DNA from: Diphasiastrum complanatum
Lineage: Eukaryota; Streptophyta; Lycopodiopsida; Lycopodiales; Lycopodiaceae
Length of the DNA: 64,000 nt
Reading direction: 5' to 3'
NCBI GenBank assembly: GCA_029204225.1
Contig: CM055097.1
Coordinates: forward strand, 30,951,599-31,015,598
Numbering within the stretch: position 1 is the stretch's first letter; every line of letters begins with the position of its first letter. The position numbers and the translations under genes are program-made. Under the pieces are notes generated by a model. It was not told the origin of the DNA. It did no database searches and saw only the letters and a program-made list of their open reading frames with translations. Below are positions 39,801-51,800 of the stretch, piece by piece.

Positions 39801-42800
39801 CCTTTGAGATACTAACATTGCTACCAATGCATTCCATTTCGTAGCCACAACATTCAACCTATACAAACCAAAAGTTTTATCACAAAAGCCATCAGCAATC
39901 ACCCTGAAAACCCTTTACTTGCCCAACAGGAAATTGAATAGGTACTACACCAACCCCATGGATTTGGCACTCATCACCATTTATCTGCCTATATGCCTTG
40001 TCCCTCCTGAATCCACGAACCAATGTGTGTCATCAAAGGAATCTTGTGATGCCAATGTCATAGCAAATGTCATCATTTAATCTCCATTGTCGCTATCAAA
40101 TTCTTCTTCGGCAAGATTGGTCAAATGCTTCACTTTCCCCTTGATATTGGCCATCTTCTTGCAACAATCTCTAGCCCAATGTCCAGGTTTTTGGCAATAA
40201 AAGCATGTGCCTTTCTTCTGGTTGCTTGATGAGGATCCTTGATCATCATTATCCACATTGAATTTCTTTGCGAATTTCTTGAACTTGTGCTTCCTTTTCG
40301 CAAGCATTGCTTGATATTAAAATGAGGGTTGTCGAGATTTTACCACTTCTCACCTTTGTCCTTCTTGCAGCAAGATGTTGTGAAGATCCTTGAATGTCGG
40401 TAGCCTATTTTTTGATGCAATACCACTTGCAAACATTTGGAAATTTTCTGATAGACTACTCATTGTCATGTGAACTGACTCCACATCTCTTATTGGCTCA
40501 GGAATTACAGTCAATTGGTCTCTCATTTCCTTCATTCACGTGAAAAACGATCCTAACCCTTCATTTTCCTCCATGCAAATATAGATCAATTTGGTTCTTA
40601 AAAACATCATTCGTGAAGAATTAGTCGTTTCATATTATGCTCTGAGTGCTCCCAAAAGCCTCTTGCCATTACAGCGTCACTAATGTGGGTAATGACATGA
40701 TCCTTCACAGCCAGTACAATCCTTTTTTTGCAGTTAATTTGGAGGAAATTGGCTTTCTCACAGCCCCGAGGCCACTTGGCTATGGGCTTTTGAAAAACTT
40801 AAACCGTTTCTTCAAAATGAAATAAAGATGCCCTTCAACCGAAATTCACCTCTTGGGTCCCTCTCAGATTGAAATTTTTTGATGAAATTGAAGGGCCCTT
40901 TGCCCTTCGGGTCCCTTCATATTAAGTGTAAACATAGTCCCTTGCAATCCAACAATTGCTTCACAATCTACAGTCCCTGTGTTTTTGATAATGCTCGTTG
41001 ATCTAGGAAGAGATAGATCCAACGGATCTCACTGTTCCCGAGCCCTCAAGTGAGCTCTTGGAGACACAAGACGCCAGTTTACACTACTCCATCTCCGTTG
41101 AATGTGTGCACCATCTCCTCTCTTTTTTCTGAAAAAAGATTTTCCTGAGGGAGAATTCCTCAAAGATCCTCCTATTTCCTCCACGGCTGTTGTCAGAAAT
41201 TTAGGAGCTTGGTCGCCCTACCTCAGCGCCCTACAAACAATTTCTATAGCTCCAAAAAACATCAAGATTTGTGCAAGATCCATGGTTTTCCTTCTAAAAA
41301 CCCTTCATATTGCTTTTCTTGGCCTTTCTCTGAGGTTCTTCTCTCATGTCGCTCTCATAAAGTTCTGGCATAAGAAAGCCCATAGAACTCGTAAGTCTTC
41401 CTACTATGAAAATAAGTTTGTAAAACTCATTCATCCCCGATGACAAAAAAACTTAAAAACTTGGAGGTTTCCAATGACAAAAAAACTCACAGAACTTGTA
41501 GCTGTAAAAATTTGTGGCATAAAACCTTCTATGCCGCATAAGAACAAATTGGATGAATATAAGCTAACTAGTGTAGATTGATTCCACATTGGCCTTGCTT
41601 ATACACTATAAATCGAATGTAGTGCAAATTGAAGTTGCAAAAGTATTTAAACCTACCTTGCAAACTGCATCAATTCATTACATCAATAATCTTGCCTTTT
41701 AACCCTAGGTGAAAATCACAAAATAATATGATAGGGGCCTTGCAAGTGCTTAGTTATGAAGTACTTCCTTTTACAGTATTGTTGTTTGAACAAACTTGAT
41801 CGGCCACAATAGCTTACAAAGAACTTTAAACGTATAGTCATGCCTTGCAAGAGCAACTACAAATTTTGGAATGTTCTACTAAGGCTAGAAATTGGCTGGT
41901 CTGTGATGCAGAGAAGTTTAACGCAATAGACCTGCAGAGAAGTTTAACGCAATAGACCTAATCAAGACATGAGAAATCGTAAGAATTATAATAGATGACT
42001 AAAACACAAAAACGCAATATGCCAAGGATTCAAGATATGCTACCACATACTTAAAGCAATGACCATCAAAAAGATCTCCAACTGTCCATTAATCTCCAGA
42101 ATCTAATCAAAGTTAAACAAAGGTGTAAAAACTATACAAATTTTCACGCTTCTTGGCTTCAAGGGATGAATATGCACCTGCAAAATTTGTTTTCTTGTAG
42201 ATCCATCTGATATGGTGGAACTAAAGAAGCTCATCAAAATCTCGAGCAGAAACTGGCGACGACAGATACGAGTATCAAGTGTGGAGGTCAAGCCAGCCGT
42301 CAGAAGATTCAGCATCCATATCCTTTCACTTCGAAAATGCATCGATCCACTTCCAAACAGTTTTTGAAAAAGAGGTACATTCTTCATGAACAACAATGCT
42401 GCATTTATTAGTAGAAAAACAAAACAGACAAATAAAAATCTCATGAAACAATAACCTGGAAGACCACAGTGCAATTTACTTATGAATGCTGAAAAGTTAG
42501 AAGAACCAGTGGATACAATGCACATGACACTTAATCCAATTGTATTGATAGGAATCTACTCAAAATGTGAGCTGAGTTCATTTGTTCATTCCATCAACCC
42601 ACGATGTAAAAAACAGGCTGATTCCAAACGCCATTTCTGTATGACTTTTATCACAGGAATATCAAAAGTTGAGGCATATTTTAGTCAAGACTCAAGAAAC
42701 AGATTTCTGAGTTGGAAGACATGATGGTATAATCTAGATCATGAGAGCTTTTTACTACGTGAAGTTACAATGATATCAGCTAAGCTTCAAAGAATTGTCT

Positions 42801-45800
42801 TTCATAAATATGCCATTGTGCCACGCTGGACATGAAATATATATTCAGGGTTTGGCAATGGGACCTTCTCATGAATCTGCAATCCACAATGTGACTGAGG
42901 TGGGAAGACAAACAATAGAATGAGAATGATCATAGACTACAATTCTGGACTTGGCCAATTTACCAAAAGGACAGTCCCTAGTAACCTGCAAATTTCTAGC
43001 AGCACAGAGCTAAGATATATTACCCATCCTCTTGTTATATGGGCAACCTAATAAAAAATCCTGCTGATACTCAAATGACTTCTATACTAACCAGGCCTTT
43101 TCATAAAATTTCCGAACTTGCTTTGCTACAGTGGAAGCTCATCTGGATTCTGGTAGAACAATCAATTGTTCTAACTAAAATTTACTCAAGCTTTTTGGTG
43201 GAGTTAGAGATCCTTTCTTTTATAAAAAAAAATTTGTCTCCTCTGTTGATAAAAGCATTTTCTTCATAATATGTCTCTCTAAACGTAACTACCCTTTTCA
43301 ACTAAGCAAGTAAATGACCCATAGTAAATACACAAAATCAGCTCAAGTTATGAAGTACTGTATATTCACCTCAAGGTCCATGCCCGGCTCACGTAAAAGA
43401 AAACGATTTATCGTCAGATAATGTGGGTTTTCCGGATGCATCAAGATATAAGAAGCTTCAGCAGAAAATACTGCAAATATGTTCGGGATCCTTTGCCAGG
43501 GTTCTGTTATTGCATTCTTAAAAAATATCAAAAGCAACTGAATTTGAGACTTTCCTTTAAAGCTCAATCCTTCCTGCAGAACAGAAAAGTACATATCACT
43601 CAAAAGAAAGTCTCATTCTGTTGAGGAACTCATAAACCACCTGAAAACCTTTAAGGCGGCGACAGCTAAACCTTATGAAATATTCCCTGAAGGGGATCTT
43701 TAGTCACTCTTTCATGCAAGGAGCTAGAGGAAGCAGGACGAGGTTTGCTCATGAACTATGATAATTCTGAAGTACCAATATTTGGCTAGACCCACCTTTT
43801 GCACAAAAACATATCAAAATGGAACCAAGCTGGTGAAAGGCTACTCGTTTGATGTCTAGAAAATAACAAAATGATCAGTTCTGAGAGGTCTTAGTTGAAA
43901 AATCAAGCAAAGAAGAAATCGAGATGGAAGGAAGGTACATATGCAAGACATAACGAGAAAAGTAGATTCTATCATGATGAAGACGAGCACTAAGGAGTAA
44001 AGACAATGATGTAAAGTTCCTTCCTTCCTTGCCAAGGCTGGAAGGCAATAATGCCTGATTTGGTGGCAAGACAACCATAGACTTTAATTGCAATCACGAC
44101 CACAGCAATTCCTCAGATGTGGATAGGGTTTAGAGAAATGGGATGTTGGAAACAATGAAATGATACATCATCATACAATCTAGATACAATGAAACTCAAA
44201 ATATGCATCATACAACATGTTACGTAGCACATACGACGCTCAAAATATCAAAATAGTAACAAGTTTACTGCTTAGAGTTCAAGGTTACACTTCGACTATC
44301 ATAAAAGTTTACAGCTTCAAACAGATGATGTGTTCATCAATCTAATCCAGCTTTCCAAGACTCAAGAACAACTCGTCATCTTTAGCAAACTTGCACCTCT
44401 CCCAAAAAACTATCACATAAAGCAGAAGTGTGGGAACCAACTCCCACTGCATTACAAGCCATAAGAAATTCCTCCCAATCTTTACTTACCACCACTCGCT
44501 GAAGTTCAATCTTCACATCCAAAAGGCGCTGAATCACAATGCAAGAGTCTTAGCCAAGCGAAACAAGAGGTCACTTCAGATAATAACACCTTCTAACAAA
44601 AATTGTGCCATTATCCTTGTCAGTCTACTAAAAGCGCACCACATAAACATCCCTACTAAACTATGTACAGCCCCTCGATGGCAAAGCTAGCACAGGTGCA
44701 GCAGTGCCAATAGCACCAATGGTGCTCCCAATGCTGCCAAAGCCAACGTCGCACTTGGCACCACTGCCACCAACACTAGCTTAATGCCGAGTTCCTGTGG
44801 CCAGCCAACTTTTGGCGGCTCTAGTGAGCTCTATACATTTAGCGTGAGGATCAATAAATTTTAGAGAGAGAAAAGCTTGCAGTACCATTCTAGTCGATGC
44901 ACTTGTTGTGAGGGGATGCACTTAATGGCGGCAAAACTATGAGGGGATGCGACTACAACCCAGAACCATGAGCTGGACCCAAGTCTCAGCTCCCCTTATT
45001 AAAAAGTTGTCTTGGCACTAGTATTGGCATGCCAATAGCCTCGGAGGCCGATAGGTCAACTACTGTGTCAAGTAGCTTAAGGAAAAAGCAAGAGAAATCG
45101 CTTCAATAAATTTGACATTTGAAGAAAACATCAAATTTTTCTAAGGGTGGGTGGATGTCGTAAAGTTGGTATTGGCACCAACATTGCTCTTGGTGCCAAC
45201 AATGCCAGTGTTGCTCCCAATGCCACCAGTGCCAGCATCGCAGAGCCACTGGCTCCTACTGCCAAGTTCCTATGACCCAACAACTTCTTTTGGCTCTATT
45301 GGGCTCTAAAGAGCTCCGTTTAGCATGCTACCACCTACCACCATCTAGGCATGTTTAAAGGAAACCTGAAAACCACAGGGAAAAAAATAGAGAGAAAGTG
45401 TGCTTCAAAAATCTAGGCAATGTACTTGTTGTCAAGGGATGTGCTTAATGGTAGCAAAACTATAAGGAAATGCAATGGCAACTCAGGATGAGCTCTAGCC
45501 AAGTCTCAACTCCCCCTACTAGGAAGTTGTCTTGACACTAGTCATGGCATGTTAGTGGCTCTAGAGGCCAAGGTCAGTCACATAATTGAAATGTATGTTC
45601 TCAAACTTGTTGATAAAGAGGGATTTTCTCAAGCTGACTGTGATTAACTCTTGGTTTCAGTGTTCGATAAAAGCATTGGTTGAATTCACACTTCATAATT
45701 CTATCCTGGCACAAAAGTGAGGATTATATGTGTTGGCATCAACATTATGTTGTCAAGACCATCCGGTTCTTGAGACCAGCAATGGGTCATCGAAACCTTT

Positions 45801-48800
45801 TAGTCCGAAACTGGTTATCATTATATATGTCGCACCTTGTGGCTCTAAGTGTACCTTGCATGAACATAAATTATGTCAAGCTCTTGGAATGAGCTCTAAG
45901 ATATTGGTTAAATTGGATGGCTTGCTTGGATGGAAGTTATGGAAAAGACATTAATAAAGCTTTCTTTCTTCTTTCTCCCCTCCTATGATCCATCTCTCTC
46001 CCATTTACCTTTCTCATTTCTCTCCTTTGATATCGGCCACCTTCCACCCATTCATTCATCTACACTACCCATGCTTACCCGAGCACCCACGTACACATTT
46101 GATCCCATTTACATGCCATTGTACCGGCAGTCCCTGGCTTCACTTTTACACTCCTTTCCTCATGACAATCCAGTCAACACCAAGCTGCGTTTCTCACCAC
46201 CTCTCTCCACACAGCTGCATCACTAACCCTCCCCACAAAACCCCATCCCAAAAAGACTCGACGAACACCTCGACCGTTGCACCCCCCATGGTACGATACC
46301 GAGTGCCGCTCTCTTCATCAGTCAGTAACCTATTCACATATCCATGCTCCACATTTGCTTCGATCTTCCCGACGCTCCTACCATCGTGTTCTTCACTGTA
46401 AGAAATGTTCCTATGATGATTCTGAAGGGAAACGTCTTATTCACCTTCTTTTCAGTTCTTCTTCGGGCGCTTTTTGGCGTGAGTTCATTCCTCGTTCTCC
46501 ACCACCTCTCCTAGAGGACCTCCGCATTTGGACTAATTATGCTGCTAACTTGTATACCGTCCCTACCAACTCACCTATCTCCATATCTCCACGACCAACT
46601 GAGTTCTCCATCTTCACATCTAACGTGGTACTTGCAGCCATTAAGAAGATGAAGTCTCACAAGGCCAGAGATATTGAAGACCTTGAGTCTGAACTCCTTT
46701 CCCATGCCTCTGCCTTACTCGCTCCCACCATAGCCACCCTTCTTAATATGTAAGGTTGTCATTGCCAGATAAGACCTTCGCCGTACCACCTGGTATTTGG
46801 CATATCAGTCTTAACTATCACCAATGAACAAAAATAGGACCATGAGCACCTCATCCATAACACTGCCCTAGTATCAAAAACATTGACCTTAATGTTGGGA
46901 ATAGATAAAGGAGCTCTATTTAATTGCTAAAATGGGAGCTTAATGTAGAAATTGCAAAACATAGTAGACTGAAAATGAATATGTAGAAGATGTTGCTCCG
47001 AGTCACTCCAGAAAACTACAAAATTAGGGTTACTGGGTCCAAAGAGGGTCTTTGCCCCACCACTTGTATGTGCCCCAGTCAATCTTAACTATCACTAATG
47101 AATAAAAAGGGCCCATGGTTGCAATCATATGTCCATAATGCCCCCCTATTATCAGAAACGTTGATCTTAATGTTGGAAATGATTGGAAGAGCTGCATATA
47201 ATGCTGAAAAACATAAGACTGCATAAATGGATACGTTGAAGATGCTACTACAAATGTAGTTGTTATAAATCAAACCACAAATATGCATATGCTAAATGAG
47301 TATTCGCAACATCAACATGTAAGTTGTATAACAGGAAATAGTTGGATGACAAATGAACTTCTATCCAAATAATGATATTAAAAGTTCTTCCAGGAGAAAC
47401 TCTAACCCTCACTCTATCATACTCCTGTTTACGCTATTCAGAACTTCTTTAGTCATGTTAAGCTTCTGCATCGTCAAAAGAATGCTGACCAAAGTTCCTT
47501 CATACTTTTTCTGCAAACCTGATCAGCAATTGCACAACAAAATATATGTTTCTTTTGATTCATATCATAGATGGGCTAAGATCGGTCCAGTGGTCTCAGT
47601 GGGAGATGGAAAGGCACGTGTTTCTGGATCGAACTACACAATCATGAAACATAAGTAACCAAATCCAAAATTTAGAATACATATACATCTCAACTACCAT
47701 ATGTACATGCATAAAGATATGTGATGTAACAGATTAACAAGCATATAAATAATTAGTGCCTAATTGTAGGCTTCCGGGTCTAACAAGCTAGAAACTGCAA
47801 AGTAGCATGGCACATATGGAAACTTTCTCAAATTCCGTGCATACAAAACAGTCAAAATACAACAAGGCAACAATAGGTAGAAGTCACTGTAGAACTATAA
47901 CTAATTTTTTAATAATTATTAACCAACAAGTTCAACGCCTCAGAAACCAGTATCTGTCAAAGTCTTTCCAACCTTTCCTTGTCTCACAAGTATCTGTTCC
48001 AGAAACACAACATAGATTCAAGAAAGACTGTTCTAAACTCATCTTAACAATCCAACCATTTGTTGAGGAGCATTTTCAATTCTCCAACTTGCTGGAACAA
48101 ATAAACTAAGTGGGATGAAGAATATCACCTTCAAATTCCTCATTAAAGTCGACAGCACCTCATACCCAAGTTTCCGCAATTCATTTGAGATAGAACTTGT
48201 GCTTGCAAAAGCAATTGCAAGTAGTCCCCAATTGATGAAATCCTCCACATCGATGGAATTAGTTGAAAGTCCATACAGCGAGAAAGGCAGGATAAAAGCG
48301 GGATCATACAACATAGCACCAAGATTTCCTTCCATGGGAGCATTTGGCTTTCCTATCAACCCCTGAAGAAAAGCTCTTGTTAAATATATTTCATGTTGGA
48401 GGATGATATATGACCCTTATACTGCAAGGACTGTTCCTTTAGCTCAAGTAACAGATGAGCACTAGCACAAAAAATGAACTTGAAACATAAAGGGCATTTA
48501 AATTACTTTCATTGACAGTTGATTCACTTTTATTTTTGGAGCAAGTGCCCCCATAGCTTAGTTGCCCGTTCCGGAACAGAACGCGTTCCGTTTTGGAACG
48601 TAGGCAAAAAAAAAAATTTAAAAAAACGTCAATGTTTACAAAGGGTCCCTTCTGACCCAGCTTTGAGCAAATTACGGTGGAGCATCTACCGTAAATATGT
48701 TCGGAGCTACATTTCTGTCTGTGTTCTTGTTAGTACATGCCTAGGAAAAGGAAAAAAATTGGTCATTCAGCATTTTACTTGCGCTCTGCTGAGTTATGGA

Positions 48801-51800
48801 TGTGCCTGAAAGATGCTATCCTGTATGATGTTTTTATCTAAAAACTTCTAAAATACCAACACGTCCTTGTATATAGATGAGACTGAAAGAGCATATAACG
48901 GTTCCGACCCAGCTTTGAGAAATGTATCCATCCGCAGCAATACAGCGACAAAACGATCAGCTACTGTGAAATTAGTTGCCCCTTAATTATGAACACTCCT
49001 TAGTGCCCGTTAACGCCCAGCCGTTAATTAAGCTCGCGGGCCAGCAGGGTCGTATCATCTGTGAAATGCAGAATACGCAGGCCAGCAGGGTCGTTTATCA
49101 TTTTTTTTTAACTTACACTAACTCGTTCCAAGCCAGTACGTTCCGGAACGGGCGGAATGGAACGTTCCGACCCATTTTGCTCGGAACGGGCTTCTAAGCC
49201 CCATAGTGCTCTACTTGAACCCAACGGGGTGGCTCAGTTGGATAGCTTGATTTCCAAAGTTTCTTTGGTCCCAGGTTCAAGCCTCCCACTGGAAACCAAG
49301 AAGCACACTACTCTAGTTGGGCCACAGAATTCGTAGGCCCAAAATATTTTCTGAAGTACAATTTTGAAAAATAGCATCAAAAGATGTGTAACAGAATCTG
49401 CATGATATAAATCTAATAAACAAAGAAGAAAGTGTGCAAGACATCAGTCACTGTTGTAAGCTGAAAACAAGAACATTACAAAGAAGAAGAACTGTCTTAA
49501 CTTATAACTCAAGGATTAGCAATAGAGAGACCTTGTCCCAAGACTCACAACTATGAGTACCAACTAGATTTACACTAAGCTATTGTTGCTTCTCCCATTA
49601 TGAATTTATGACCAAGGGGTGCAACTCCTTATCGATTAATTGAAAGTTAGAATGCTGTGACTGAGTTATAAATGTGAAGATACCTGTAATGGACAAAAAG
49701 AAGAGGCATAAATGCCTAATGAAAACTTAGCCGGTAGGTGCTAGTACTATCTCCTCTGTACATCGTTTATCTGACTATTTCACATCATGTGATTGTCAGC
49801 ACAATAACACTCAATTTGCACACGCTCACACTAATGAGTACAACTTATGCGACACAACAAAAGAGATGGCAAGGGAGATTGATAAACCTAATGTCATTGA
49901 ATCTCCCGCAGCAACCATGTGCCCCCTAACCAATTTGGGAAAGGCATTTACTCCATCTCGAAACATCTGGGCAAACATTTTGTCAAAACATTAAAAAAAC
50001 ACAAATTCTCGATATCGTTAAAACCACTCAGCTTTCGATCACACAACTACCTGTCAACTATTTTTAGGCTTAAAATGTAACGCTTTTGTTTGAGTTCTGA
50101 TATTATTTGACAGCACGCTTTCTACCTCGTGGTGAAAATGCTCAACTTCATCAAGTTTGTCTCTTTTACAAGGCATCAAGCTAATTTTAACCTTGCTACC
50201 GTTGTTATGGCGTGGTGTATCCTGTTGCGTCTATTCATTTCATCGAATCTCATTTCCTATTTACTAGTTCCTTTCCCAGGGAATACGAGCTCCTGAGAAG
50301 GAAATATTTCCTATCACTTTCTCTATAACCAAGGGGTCAACATTGATCATTTTCCTTAAGTTAGCCAACTCAACAAAAGGATCTACTTTGTCATCCTCTG
50401 AAACTAAGCCTGTATAGGTTTGGAACCTCTCATGGAGTAGCTAGAACCAGCTTAAGATTTTGTTGAAATTGCCGTTGGGTTCCACAGCGCAGGAAAGTCA
50501 AGCCAAGTTTCCTGCTCTGCAAGAGGAGGCACAGTTTCGAGTATTTCTTTCTAACAAATTCCACACCTGCAACAGTATTACGATTGCAGTCAGAACAATT
50601 TAGCTTGGCTAAAAGAAGGTCTAGAGGCAAACTAAGAGAAGATGCTGAACAGTCGCCCCAGAATTCAGATCAGTTGATTGGATTCTGCATATGGAACAGT
50701 AGCAAGGTGGGAACTACGTTACTTCATAATTGGTGCTATCACATCTCAATCTTTTCCAATAAACATAATCTATCTGCATTCCTCACAATTCCTTGAATCG
50801 AAATTTTCACCAAGAATCGATGCAGAAAAAACAATGTTTCCCCCATAATATGCCCAGGACTAATTGCAATATGAATCTAAGCATATTCCATGAACTGTCC
50901 AGGCTCAAGTTATAATTGGTTAAAAATTAACCTTGACAAAGGTACAACTTCACTCCCCAGTGATCCAAGAAAGAGATGTGACACTAAAAAAGGTAACGTA
51001 TCACCGCAAGGACATGGAGATCAATAGACATAAAAATTGAGTATTTTGACGTGTTAAGCCAGCTGCAAATACTATACACTATCACAGGTGAAGATGGTTT
51101 GACACTATAACACGTTCACTAGGGTCAGCGCATCCCACTCATGCTGCATCAGTAAAGAATGTTAAATGATGCTTGGCCCTTTCCCGCGTAATCAAAGGAC
51201 AATGACACCACTGCTTGAACTATAAAGAGCAGAGTAAGTGTCTATAAAGATCAGAGTAAGTGTGCACATATTTGGATTCATTATCTTTGGTCCTATGTTA
51301 AGTTTTGGTTCCAAGGACATAATTGAAGCCACTGCTTCTTCCATCATTGCATTGCCTGTAACGCGCTTTTCAATATCTTGGCTTATGGAACGTTTAGGTA
51401 TTTCAAGTGGGCAATAGGGAGGTTGTGAAACCAATCTAGAGTAGTTGCGGTCAATGTAAAGACATAGGTATGCAACTGAAAATGAGCATCAACTACAGCA
51501 CATTGCTGAGCAGTAATGGATTTCAAAATGAAAGATTTGCAGAGATAAGAGCCCACAGAATCAGCAGTCACTAAGGTCTTCCTAAATGTAAAGATAGCAA
51601 AGTGACTGGTGGTCAATGTAGATGTCAATTAAGTATGATATAGGTACTGGTGCCATTTCTTAGAAGCATGGAATATGTCAAGTGATAGCAAGCATAATAC
51701 TGCTTTTTACACAATGAGGCACTGTGAGGCCATATGATAAGAATCGGCCTCTTGCACTTTTCGTGCAAGATACATGATTGTTTCTTCAGTAGGTCCTCAA

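Larger units (their letters stand above)
38546..42177 (-). other. URB1 intron, 3.6 kb, with a copia fragment inside
   Basis: A minus-strand copia fossil (39,290-40,620) lies within it. Also within are a perfect 26-bp tandem pair at 41,908-41,959 and otherwise unremarkable sequence. Confidence 0.85.
43574..48128 (-). other. URB1 intron, 4.6 kb
   Basis: Contains a degenerate tandem duplication (44,690-45,590), a plus-strand LINE fragment (about 45,990-46,752) and a second tandem duplication (46,753-47,258). Confidence 0.85.

Noticed and set aside
41102-41443. 113-codon + frame in the URB1 intron
   Set aside because: No recognisable domain or splice context; probably chance.
49212-49310. A tRNA gene
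   Set aside because: A- and B-box-like sequences are present, but the acceptor and anticodon arms do not pair convincingly and a second diverged copy exists, so SINE is the better call.
50430-50796. Frames on both strands near 50.6 kb
   Set aside because: One minus frame vaguely recalled a receptor N-terminus, but no repeat or signal peptide supports that and it lies inside an URB1 intron.
51192-51434. An extra URB1 exon between 48,362 and 52,313
   Set aside because: The minus frame is open for 80 codons but has no similarity to URB1, and the flanking exons already join in phase 0 at a conserved position.
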